Assembly: GCF_024763615.1 (NCBI RefSeq)
Contig: NC_077222.1
Span: 60,140,001-60,204,000, forward strand
DNA from: Phlebotomus papatasi
Taxonomy: Eukaryota; Arthropoda; Insecta; Diptera; Psychodidae
Direction: 5' to 3'
Length of the DNA stretch: 64,000 nucleotides
The position numbers and the translations under genes were made by a program. The notes beneath the pieces are model-generated. The model did no database searches. It saw nothing but the letters and a program-made list of their open reading frames with translations, and was not told the origin of the DNA. Shown here piece after piece: positions 40,001 to 52,000 of this stretch (position 1 is the stretch's first letter; the number at the start of each line of letters is the position of its first letter).

Positions 40001-43000
40001 ATTACAAGTGAATTAGCAATCAATTAAAAATACATTTACCCCGTCTAGCTTGTTATGCATATAAGATTAAGATGTTTCAATTTTCAGTGAGATTAAATGT
40101 CGGAAACAGAAACAGATCTGTCTTGGTTAAATTAGAGAAATATTGAGAAGAAATTATATTGTCTTTACGTCAGTGTTTGTATAGGGTAGAAGACCTATTT
40201 AGTGCCATGTCCCATAATAAATTCGTATTTTTCTTTAATTATTTCAATATTTTAGAAGTGCATTGTAAATTACTAATCAGATAACTTTAATGTTGTATTA
40301 TTAATTTGCCAATATATTATTATTATTATTAATCGTATGAAGAAATTGTATTACAAGGTGGACATTTTTACAATGTCGATTCTCGTAGTGAAAGAATCTG
40401 CTAAGTCCATTGTAGACCGCACAGGAGCGCCTTCCCGTGGTGAGGACACTTCCACATTCACATATATACCTTATATGTAAATTCATTAAGAGTGGCTTCA
40501 AACAGGGCATGGCGGGCATGGTATTAAATGGGTCACCTACGTCAAGTAATTGAAAGCAGAATCGATTTCCAAAAATTAAATTAAAAGTGAGAATATTATA
40601 GATATTCTTCGGACCTAAGCTCAACGTCCCTAATATCTGCAAGAAGTTTGCAAAATTTTTAATTTAAAACTGAGAACATCTTGATCTATAGTTTGAAAAA
40701 TCACTGCGAGCTTGATAAATTAATCCTTGGAACAGATGCAGTTGTGTTGAGAAATTCACAACCTTTCAAATAACTAATTTAATATGATTACATTTGTAAG
40801 GAACTTGACACTCTCTAAAAGCGAACTTGAGACATCCTAAATGTCAAGTTTGCCCCTTCTAGGCATTTCTGGATGGAATATTTATTTGGACTACTTCCAA
40901 AACATATTTAAAAATGAGAAAAAAAGACACGTTTTTGCCTTTTTTGTTATCTGCCAAAAACATAAGTTTGGCAGGAATGGGAGTTGGAAGAAAGAAAAAT
41001 CGAAAAAAAAACAGTATCCTTAAATAATACCTACTTATGGAGAAGAGTGTCACTAAAGACCGGGAATAAATGTCTCTTACTATTTGACTCATAAACTACT
41101 AACAAAGCCACTGAAAAATGAACAACCATGGGGACCTCTCATTTCTCAAAATTTTCCATAAAATTCTAATTATTTTTCTTAAATTATAAATTTCTAATTG
41201 TAAGCCCTGATGGGACTCACTGAAATTATAAAACTTATTAAGGGAAAATGGGAAACTGAAGGTGCCACCCATCTTTCAATTTCCTTGGAGTGAACCGTCC
41301 ACGGCGACTGATGCTCACTCACTGAAGTGCAGGGACAGCTGACATGAACAAAAGCCCCAGCAACCTTCAGCACCCGCCATGGAGGTAGTAATATAAGGAG
41401 ACAACATTGGGGTGAATTCTATGTGACTCACTTTGACAGCTCATGAAAATATGCAGGGTTGTATTGGGGGAATTTCAATAAAAAAAACTGTTAGTCTGAA
41501 TATTAACACGATCTTCCTTTTTTATTTTCGTACATTTTTTTAGAAGCTTTAATATATAATTTTCACACATAATTTTATTTTAACAATTATTAGATTTTTT
41601 TTATTATTAATTATTTTTCATTTCAAGAAAAAGTTTCCATTGTAAATAGTTCTTTATTTTTCAATTTTTATTATTTTCAAATCACAAAATTTCATATTTT
41701 ATTCTTATGTGTTTTATTTGTGCTTTCCTAAAAAAATAGTTTTTTTATATATATGTATATTTAAATACAAGTTTGTTACATAAATTGTAAATATCACATT
41801 TTTAGTCTTATTAGTTTTCTGTACAGTTACCTTTCCAATAAAAAATAAGTACTACTTTCTAAGTATGAGCAATACATATTTTTTAATTATACATTTGTTA
41901 TATTATTAAATATATTTTGGACTATAAATTCCAATCTTTTTTCAATAAATGAAATAGAGTTGTGGAAAAGGTAGCGGGAAAAACATTTTTAGTCAGAAAA
42001 ATTTGCCAATTAATAATTTAAAACGGTAACTAAAAAAATTCCATTTTGGTCATTAAATAGAAAAAGAACTTAAATCCTTTTAAATTAAATCGAAAATTCT
42101 AAGACGGTTTACAATTTTTCATTTTCCTTTTGACAGGAATATTTTCTTTATTTTTGGGTATTTACAATTTATAATTCATATTTTCTTAATATACTGACCA
42201 AATTTCATTTTTTATTTACCGTTTTTACCATAATAGTTCCCAATCGGCTGCAACCAAGAAAAAGTGTTTAGATTACAATTCATTGCTTTTCTTTTTTAAT
42301 TTCATCACATTTTTCAGTAACATTTTTTATAAGTCAATTTAAATTTTAGAATTTATCAGTTTCGTTTTATAAATACAAGAAAATTATTAATTTATTTACA
42401 AATTGTTTTTGCGTTTTCTCAATTAAATTATTAATATTAACAGTAACACAAAGATAGTATAATACAAAGGAAAAAAATCACTGACCCATATATAGGGTCA
42501 TATGGGTGTAATACTGTCTCATACTGACCGTGGGCTTAGTCTTCTTGTGCTCATAATAATATCTGGTATTGAGGTATTTTTCACAGACCGCTTGAATCAA
42601 GAGGAGTCTATGTTGGACTGTGTGAGCTGGATTTTTAAAATCAAACACGTTTGTTTGCGCCATTTCATGCTTAACTGTGTTTGAAATTTTTCGAAACGTC
42701 TTTTCGTCTTTGATATCATAAGTTCTTAATACTCTTTCCGTCATCACGCAAATTTTTTCGACAGATTTTGACGGGAACTTCAGATAGCCTAAAGTCTTGT
42801 ACCATATAAGTGAATTGCTGTTAGATGATCCCTCCAGTGACTCTATGCACTCCTCACATTTTAGTGCATTTTGCAGTGACCTTGTCACGAAACCCCCAAT
42901 ATACTGAGTCACTTTCTGACTGTAAGGAGATAATTCTGGCAGAGTCAAAATATGCTCTAGCATATTTAAGGCACAGAACTCTTCAAAAGCTTCGACATTG

Positions 43001-46000
43001 TTTTCTTGATCATCGGTCAGAGACCTATTCGTGGAATTAATGATGTTCGTTGGTTTTGTCTGAGAGGTGTGAAGGATTGTTATGTTCTCAATTGGTACAC
43101 AATTCCCTGTTCCCTTATCCCTGATTTGGCAATGTGTCGCAATTCGTTTATAGCTTGCAATAAACTGTCGAACAGTGGGATTATTATTCGACCCGTATCT
43201 TGAACGACATTGTCCAAAAAACATCTCCAAGTGGTCTTGATTAAGCTTATAAGTAGGTAGATAGGTTAAGCCGCTGTTTTCAACAACTAGGGTGTACAGA
43301 AATGGGAGATTCTTGAGACATGTGAGGATTCCAAGAAACCCGGTTTTGCGAGGTGATTCAATCAATTTAAGTCCGTCAGGATAGGTCAGAGTACTAATAT
43401 ATTCTGAAGCAAACTCAGAGTACTCAGCCACCTCATGAATATTTTCAAAGCAAAGTGCTTTCTTGAAGCCATACCCAGAGAGGCTGTGAGAATTTAAGAT
43501 ATCGAAGATATCATTGAAAATAATCGTGAATTCTTCGGTTGCCTCAGAATCCTGGAACTCTTGCATTTTTAATTCTCTATTGCAATATCCGATTGCAATC
43601 CCTACGGATCTACTTAGAACTTGAACCGCCAACCGGACTTTCATTTTTTGTCGTCGAAATTCAATGTGGGCTCTGCGAATTTTAGTGGCTGCATGAAGTC
43701 CTTCCTTTTCTTGCAGCTCAACTAGTCTTTGCATGAATACCCAGTCGATTTTTTCTCCTTTCCCATTCACAAATGGCCCAGTCTCTGCAATGGCGGTACG
43801 CACAAGCTTAATCATGTGCACAGGATCTGGGTAAAATGCCAGATTTTCTTGAGAATTATTTGAAACCGTGAAGGTTGTTTTGGTTGAGGGATATGCCCAA
43901 TGGCAACCAAGTATTCTGAGGGCCGATAAATTGGTTGGGGCCCCGTCACATGTAACACCTGTTGTGTTTTTTAAAATAAAATTAAGGATAAAAATCTCTA
44001 CAAATTGTTACACAAATATTTGAGAAAACATATTTTTAGAAAGTAAACTAAAAAAGAAAAGTCCTTAAAGTCATGTTGCTTTTAAATTCCTTAATTCTGA
44101 GATAAAGAAATATTAAAGATTTAAATTAAATACTTATTAGTATCAAAATTAAAGATTACTTATTCTGAGATGATAATGGTTTATGATGATTCATTTATTG
44201 CAATCTTACCTCAAAATGTCTAACCGTATTCAAAAATTTAAATAGTCCTCTAGACCAGATTTAAAATTAAGAGAATTTGAAATTTAACATTTAAATAAGA
44301 TAGTAAAACGTGATATCTTTGCGGAATGCTCGAACTCAAAGAGCTCTACGTGAATAGTATTTTCGCTGGATTTTTGGGTGTGCACTGGTTTATTATCGAT
44401 TAAGTGCCGAACGAAATGATTAAATATCGAACTTGGGGGGATCTTGGAGGTACCCCCCCCCCCCAAAAATTAGAATCAAATATCGCTAACATACGCCTTC
44501 CCTTCCCAAATAATGATTTTTAGGGTTTGCTTGAAAAGGTGTCGAGCGATTTTTTTCATTTTTGGTATGTTTTATTTAGAGAGATTTATTTAAGCGGACA
44601 ATTAATTATGTGTGAAAATACAGTTGAATCATTCCTAACGTACAGAATTTAAATTCAGTGACTGTTAAGACGTGTGTTTGACAACAGATTTCCCCCTACC
44701 CATTAGATTTTTTTCTTTTCAGAAAAAAATATCTATTAATCTGTAAGACACTAATTCCAAAATATGAACATTCTATCTCAAATATTTCAAGTACATTGAC
44801 CGAATGAGTTAAGTATTTATAAATAGGTTTAAGTTGGATATGAATCGGTAAACGGTAAATGTTACGAAAGTACTTTCGAGGTATAGCATCTAAGTCACGA
44901 GTTCGAGCATTTCGCAAAGCTCGGAACACTTTGCCACCCCTTAAAAAAAAATTAAAATTTAACACTAGATAATAAAAGCTTAGAGTTGCAAAACCACTTA
45001 CTCAACCCCCGTGAAAATTGTAACATGTTAATTTCACTTAATTATAATTATTAAATATAATTTTTCTATTAAATTTAATTTCATTAAATATTAATTTATT
45101 GTATAAATCCCTTTGAGTGATCAGTAATAACTCAACACAGAGCGATAGAGTATAATATACATAAGGTCTATTTTGCTTTATTCACTGGACTATTATACTC
45201 CTCCGTGGGCCTTAAGATTATTAAATATAATTTTAACTTTACCTGTTAGTCGAACTTTGGTTTCTTGAAGATTGGTAATTGCCATTTTCAGCAGATTCGC
45301 TTTCTGTTCTCCTGATGGCCGATGGCAGGGAAAATATCCCAGTGGAATTTTCCAGCCTGCGTTTATGCATGTCACAAGGAATACGAGCATCTCACTGGCT
45401 AGCTCTTCCTCTCTGTTGTCTCCGTTACCAAAATCTACATGGCCATATCTTTTTCCTCCCACCCATTCTGACTGCTTTCTGATGCTCATTTCATCGAATG
45501 AAAGATGTACGAACAGTTGATGATTTGCAAACTCTTGCGCATTCTGAATAGCTTTCAATGCCTCACTGCTGAATCCGGGAGCAGAATCCACCGATTTATA
45601 CCATCTAGCGATAGTACTAGAATGAGGCAGCATTTGCCCTAGTTCTTTTCGCACATAGTTGTATCCTTGAGGGCCATAGTAGTTGAGGTTCAAAGCAAAC
45701 TTTTTCATGGCCGGCGATATTTGCTTTGACCGTTTCTTATTCAATGTTAAATTGAGGAGTTCTTTTTGAAACTCAGTGAGAGTGTCCAATTTTTCCATTG
45801 TTTCCTCATTCAAGAGATTTTTCTGTCGTAATTCCTTAATAACTTCCTTGGCATTCATGAGAGAATTCGATTGCCTCTTGCATTTGGTCTGTAGTCTCTT
45901 AACTGCTCTTTTTTTAGGTTTAATATACTCTCTGAGAACTTGGAGTTTCTTATGCCATAAGTAGGGTTTTGTCGGGGAAGTCGATTGCGATAGATTTGGT

Positions 46001-49000
46001 GTGGATGTTAGAGCACGATTGACCGAGACTTTTTCAAACTCTGCGAGATTTTTGTAAAATTCACGTGACTTGGAAGTTTCTGGATTTATTGAAGGTATTT
46101 CGGGTATCTCCATCTCAACATCAGGGTCCACATCCATGGAATCTATCTTTTCAGCTGGATGGCGTTGAACGTAATTGTGGTCATGATTAATTGTGCTGGC
46201 CAAGAAGCCACCTCCATCATTAAAATCATCCATGTTCAAAGAATAGTTTACTGAAATAATAGTTTTGGTATTTGTACTGATAGGAAATTTTCATTTTAAC
46301 TCAAATTTAGTTTAATTTACATTTTTCTAAATCAAGATATATATAATTAGGTTTTAAGTAATTAGCTCAATAAAATCTCTAACTGAAAAATACTCTAGTT
46401 CCAGTCTAATGCACTTTCTTTAAAGGGTTATATTTGGTTGCTTATTGCGGATGAAAATGTATTTTTGATTATAAATTATAAATATGAATTAAACAAAGTA
46501 GTATAAAAGATTACTTTTACCATATATTTACGGAAATCAAACCTAATGGATTTTTTTTTGAAGAGAAACGATTTATAATTGTGCATTAAATCTAAAAATA
46601 CATTAAAATGTAATCCTTGCTTTAATAAAATGCAAGATATAAAATCTTCAAAATACTAACTAAAACTTCCTGAAGGATTGAAAGGTACGACGACAACCGA
46701 ATTTAATTTCTTGTGTTATTATATTCGTCATGACTTTATATTCCTGTACCACAGATAATGGAAACCGTTATTATAACGTTTCCTATTATTATAGTTATTA
46801 TTAGTGACAAAGAAAAATGAATTTCTGTGATGAACATGTTGAATATCAATACAATAATTATCTTACCATTGCAGTAACTTTGTACTTCAGCAATACCAGA
46901 ATCTTGCATCCCATTTTTTTCTTCATGTGTCTCTTCATAGTCCATCTCAATTTCCTCATCAGCGTCATCTTCCTCATTATCGTTGTTGTCTTCTAAATTC
47001 TGGGGCATTGGAACAGAACCCTTCCGCAACAAATAGATTTTGGTGGCTTTATAATAATCTTCAGCAGCAAAATGGGCACTGCATATGCGAATGGATTTGT
47101 AATTCTTACTGTTGACCTTCAAGTTCAGCAGTTTTACCCATTTTGCAGCTAAAATCCTGTCTTTGGGCAATCTGAAATTCACAAAAGTAAAATACAAAAA
47201 ATATACCCCTAAGAATTTTAAGTTCGGCACTGACATTTGTGGGAGATATGCAACATGCAGTTTTATCATTAAAAAACTCTTTTTTTAGCCAATTTTTCTC
47301 TATGGTCACCACAGTACAAGTGGTTTGGAAGATTTCCCACACACTGATGGTAAAATAGAGGCAAAGAAGCTAAATTTGAAAATTCCAGGGCACATATAAG
47401 ATCCAGCATGACTCACTTTGTACTTACTTGTGAAATGTACACTTATTAGGCACTTTCTCATTGCCGGATGTACACTGGGGTACACTGCACTTCATTGGGA
47501 AGTAAATCACGTTGGTTTTTCCAAGCAAAACTTAATCACTGTCCGCTTTTCTGCAAAAAAAATCGACGTTGTTCTTCCACTGAGAAACAATTTACAGTGA
47601 GCAAAATGTCAAAGCGAGCCACTATTCCAATCTGTCAAAATGCATACATTTTTGAATTTGTGATATCTCCTTATATTATAACTCCGTGGCACCCGCCTAG
47701 GGATGATGGGTTGGGTGTGTCATAGAAATGAAGGATTGGGATTGGTGGGTTGCCGTCGAATGGGTTAACAATTGTCGAATGGGCCATACGCTCTACATAA
47801 TTAAAAGTACTATCGGTAATTCATGGGGAGGCAGGGTGGTGAATTGAGGTATGCAAGTATTTAAGAATGAGATTATTAGCTTTCGGTTTTTTGAATTCAA
47901 ACAATAAAATGAAAATTCAGTGATTTTTTTGATATTCTGAAGACAAAGGGGACAAAGACTCAAGTATAAGGATTTTATCTAATGACTAATATTCTACTTA
48001 ATATCTGGTGAGTTAATTAATGTTACCTCTATACGTTATTCGTGCTAAAATTAAGACCTAAAAATCGTTTTTTGTCTTAACTTGAGACTAATTCACATTT
48101 AACGATTACAAAGCCCGCCAAAGATAGAAGGAAAAGTCATGAGACAGAGACGCAAATGGATTTTTGAGAACTTCACTCGGAAGTAAATTGAAAAACAATC
48201 TCCGACGGTGCTTGCATATAGGTCCTGGAGCCATCTCCGTGGCACCATATGCCGAGGAATTCAATTAAGCACTGTGTTGGACACACAGGACCCCATCTAA
48301 GTGTAATCAGGCACATTTGCTGGCTGATTCTACTGGTGGACCATAGAAAAATTCGTCTATAGAGACACTGTGTTTCTGTATTGAATAATCGAATATGATT
48401 TCTGCACCGCAACCCTGTCTATTCTATTTTCTATCCCCCAAGGACTTCTGTAAAAAGGGACAATATCAACCTGAAAGCCTCTTTTGTGCTTGAGAACTTA
48501 CCCGTAATATCTTACCTGATAAACGGTACTCTTGAAATTTTTTTGGTAGTGCTACAAATCTTACAGATTTCAAAATAATCGTGTAATTCTGGATAAAGTT
48601 ACATAACAAAATTATTTATTATATTTGCATTGTACATGCCCTACTGTAGAAATTTTTAATCAAATTGCAATTAAAACTCATTTATTCTTGCATTTATTTC
48701 ACTGACAGTAGGAATTTAATTATTTTCATTTAAGAAATTTTTAGTCTTTTATATAAAGTTTATATAAAAAAATCTTTTTGTTTTCTTCAGAGATTAACAG
48801 AATAACAACTAGTTTGCCTATATGATACGGAATAAGTCAAAAGTTTGAGATGAATAAATTTTCCGCCTTCCAACATAGGCTGAAGCCACAAAAAAGAATT
48901 ATAATAGTGCCAACTTTAAGTTACTCCTCAGTTCAACAAAGGCTGAACTTTGTGTAAAGTTTTAAAATGTACTTTATTGGACGAAAGTTTCAGTGGCGAA

Positions 49001-52000
49001 GGCGAATTGATAATCTTCCAGACTGATACACTTTGTGTTGGTTTCTGCTGCAAGACCTTACGGAAGGGAGTTATTCTGAGTGGAATAAAAGTGAGAAGCT
49101 GTTTGGAACTTTCTTTTTCCTCATATCCTTTTATCATGACTTAAACTGCTCTTTTTCGACATAATTCCCTTATACGGAGCATTTCAGTAGTATATTCCTC
49201 AGAAAAAAGCCAAGGAAAAAGGATTCGTATTTATAGTGATGTTTCTTTTTGATGAATGAAAGAGGAAAATTGATCGGTGGAAAAGCTGGTACTTGAATTC
49301 AATTAAACCATTTTCTATGTGGATATGGTGTTCTAAGAAAAATAATGTCATCGATTTCTTATGTTCACCCTACATACTATCCAATACTTCTTTGTAAATG
49401 TGTACCTATATGACTCGTTTTAAAGATTTATTATACTGATGGGTGAATTATCCGGAAATAAAATATCAACCATAATTTTAACCATTTATCCTTATATTTT
49501 CTTCCTTTCAGTATCTGTTTGTATGACACATATTCGCCGTTAGGAAAATTCACTTGTGTCAAGTATTTTACCAACAATTAGAATTATGACCCATTCTTCT
49601 GCAAAGCTAAAAGTGAAACTGTCCTGTAGTATAAGTGTTCTCCAAGAATACATTTTACTTTATGACATCTTAAAAATTAAGAGTATAATGAAAAGCATCC
49701 CAAGAGGCATTCATTGTCGTAAACCTGCAGAAATTTCTGGTATCTGTATCTATACCAAAAAGATGTGAAAGTCTTTACTTCAATGAATGGGAAATTTTTG
49801 AATCTGAAATATTGTAGAATTCAGTTGTTCCATTAAAGTTATAACACTTATAATTTGAAAGTCGTGAGTCGTCCTAGGCGTTCTACTTTTTTTGTATCGA
49901 TACCACTGCATTGTTCTTTACATTCTGATAAAATTTCCAAATTTATAAAATTCAACGATATTGTGACAAGAAGTAAGAAGTGCAAAGGAAAACACTTGTT
50001 TACATTTTCTTGAAATTATATTTATATTATAGCAAGTATAATATTCACACAGTAGTTTGAGAACGCTATGTAAACATAACAACAAGAATATTGAATATTG
50101 TCAATATGCAGGCTTTTAGACAATTTGACCCAAATATTCTTCGTACCTTATTATGATTTGATTTGTCTACTATAGATCTGGAAATTCTTCTAAGGAAAAA
50201 TATCAATATATGTATCAACTAGAATTTATCAACGAAATATGTACATATTTTCTTAAAATTTTTATTTAAGTAATTTTTCTAATAATTTTCGAATCATATT
50301 CGAATTATTTTCGATTATACATATTCTGCATTAGTGGAAATCAGAGTACATTTAGCCAGCAAATTTAATTTAATAAAACATGATAAAATTTTGTCTAATA
50401 TTTTTATATTCCATAAGTAACATAAGTAACAAGCTCGAAAATTCTAAATTTTTTCTAAAGAGGACAATGAAAAAGTATGACACATTGGGTATATGTGCCC
50501 CAGTCCTTTTCCAGTTGAAATTTTAAACTGAACATACCAAATATTATTTCACTTGATACACAGAAAACTTCTAATGCTAAATATGTCACTTAAACCTGAA
50601 GAGTTTTTAGTTGACTTTTTATGTATTTTTTGTAATTTAGTCAAAATTAATACAAAAATTCTAAAGCAGTCCATTTCACCAATAATGTCACTTCCAAACG
50701 GCAGCATTATTAGAAATATCGATAGTACTTTTTCATCTAACAATTACTCATATATCAGTGCGAAATCATTGGTAATTGTACCCTGCAACTGAAGACTGGC
50801 TTTATCAGCCCTGATTACCTTTACAGTGTTTATCATCTTATAGGGATCTCAGACTGGAGGTTTAATCCGGTTCCCGAAGGTCTCAAAATCAAAAATAATG
50901 AGCAATTTTAGTAGTTCTCAAAACTAATGGACAATTGGCCCTTAATATCCAATTAAGTCAAAATTTTCTCAAAAGTTTTGTCTTACCTAATAGGAGCGTA
51001 GAACAGTTAAGCCATGCAACTGAACCTTAGATCTGATTAGTACAAAATATTTTTCAATTAGCTTTATTAAATCAGAAACTAAGTTGAACTATAATATTGA
51101 GACTAGCAACTCAGAAGTCCAAATACTAGGCCTAAAATCGTAACATCAAGGTTACAATTTTATAAGCATTTTATAAAAATGCTTCTAATTTGAAGGATAA
51201 CATGATCAGACTTATAAATATTTCAGAAAATATGGAAATGGGTTCCTTAATAATAGTAATTTACTAAATGCACATTTATGGGAAACTAGAAAAACCTACT
51301 GGCTAATTCTACCCCTGGATAATTGTATCTTGGTCCTACTAAGTTTTTTTTCTTAGAAATAGCACTATTAAGTTACACATAATATTGGTTATAATATTGA
51401 AGTACACGATATAAGACTATCAAACGCCACTTAATGGTTGTAAGTTCGACTTATGGGGGGTCCCCTGAATTTCCCAAGTTTCTATCTCTAATATATCCGG
51501 CCACAACGAATTTGGCCGGACTTTCCGGTTACTTGTGCCCCGGTCGCCTTATTTTGGAGATGAGGGGGAACGGTTGAAATACTTTTTTCTGTGTCAGCAT
51601 TGAACCACTTAAGGTTTTTGCCAATCCTCTCTTCGCTTGTATATTACCACCAATATTGCTGGGGTTCTCCTTGTTTGTATGCTTCCTAGGCTTGCGAAGA
51701 TCAATCATTTTCCAGTCGGTCACAGTACGACAGTGGCAGTCATTTTCATATTATATAATAAAATAGATTAATTAATTAAATAATTATTTACACTACTCAC
51801 ATTAGCATTCACATTTAGTCTCTAGGCGTGGTAACGGTCAGACAAACGGACAGATGGACAGACGGACAAACGTGAGGTAATTTCTCTGAAATCGTCTGAA
51901 ACGTGGATATTAGGTTGATAAAAGTAGTCCCCACCCCAGGGAGTGATAGATGGACATTTCATTTTTAAATTTTAATTGCATTTAAATTTAAATTTATTTT

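Larger units (their letters stand above)
41378..47688 (-). mobile_element. Complete P-superfamily DNA transposon (6311 bp)
   Basis: The element has CA...TG termini. Its left end starts CATGGAGGTAGTAATATAAG and its right end, read inward on the minus strand, starts CACGGAGTTATAATATAAGG; both then continue into GGAGA. It is flanked on both sides by the 8-bp direct repeat GCACCCGC (41370-41377 and 47689-47696). Eight-bp target duplications and CA/TG ends are diagnostic of P elements. A subterminal TTTGACAG recurs in mirror position, 54 and 49 bp from the two ends. Inside is a four-exon transposase gene (42478-47495) with an open frame from start to stop. About 1.1 kb of AT-rich sequence lies between the stop and the left end. 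It is inserted in the neuroligin intron in the sense orientation. Confidence 0.93.

Noticed and set aside
42482..42500. Palindrome TGACCCATATATAGGGTCA at the end of the transposase frame
   Set aside because: It lies within coding sequence, only six paired bases flank an AT core, and it is not at a transposon end.
42478..43821. Annotating the P-element exons as separate single-exon genes
   Set aside because: Splice phases and the THAP/RNase H domain order show they are one spliced gene.
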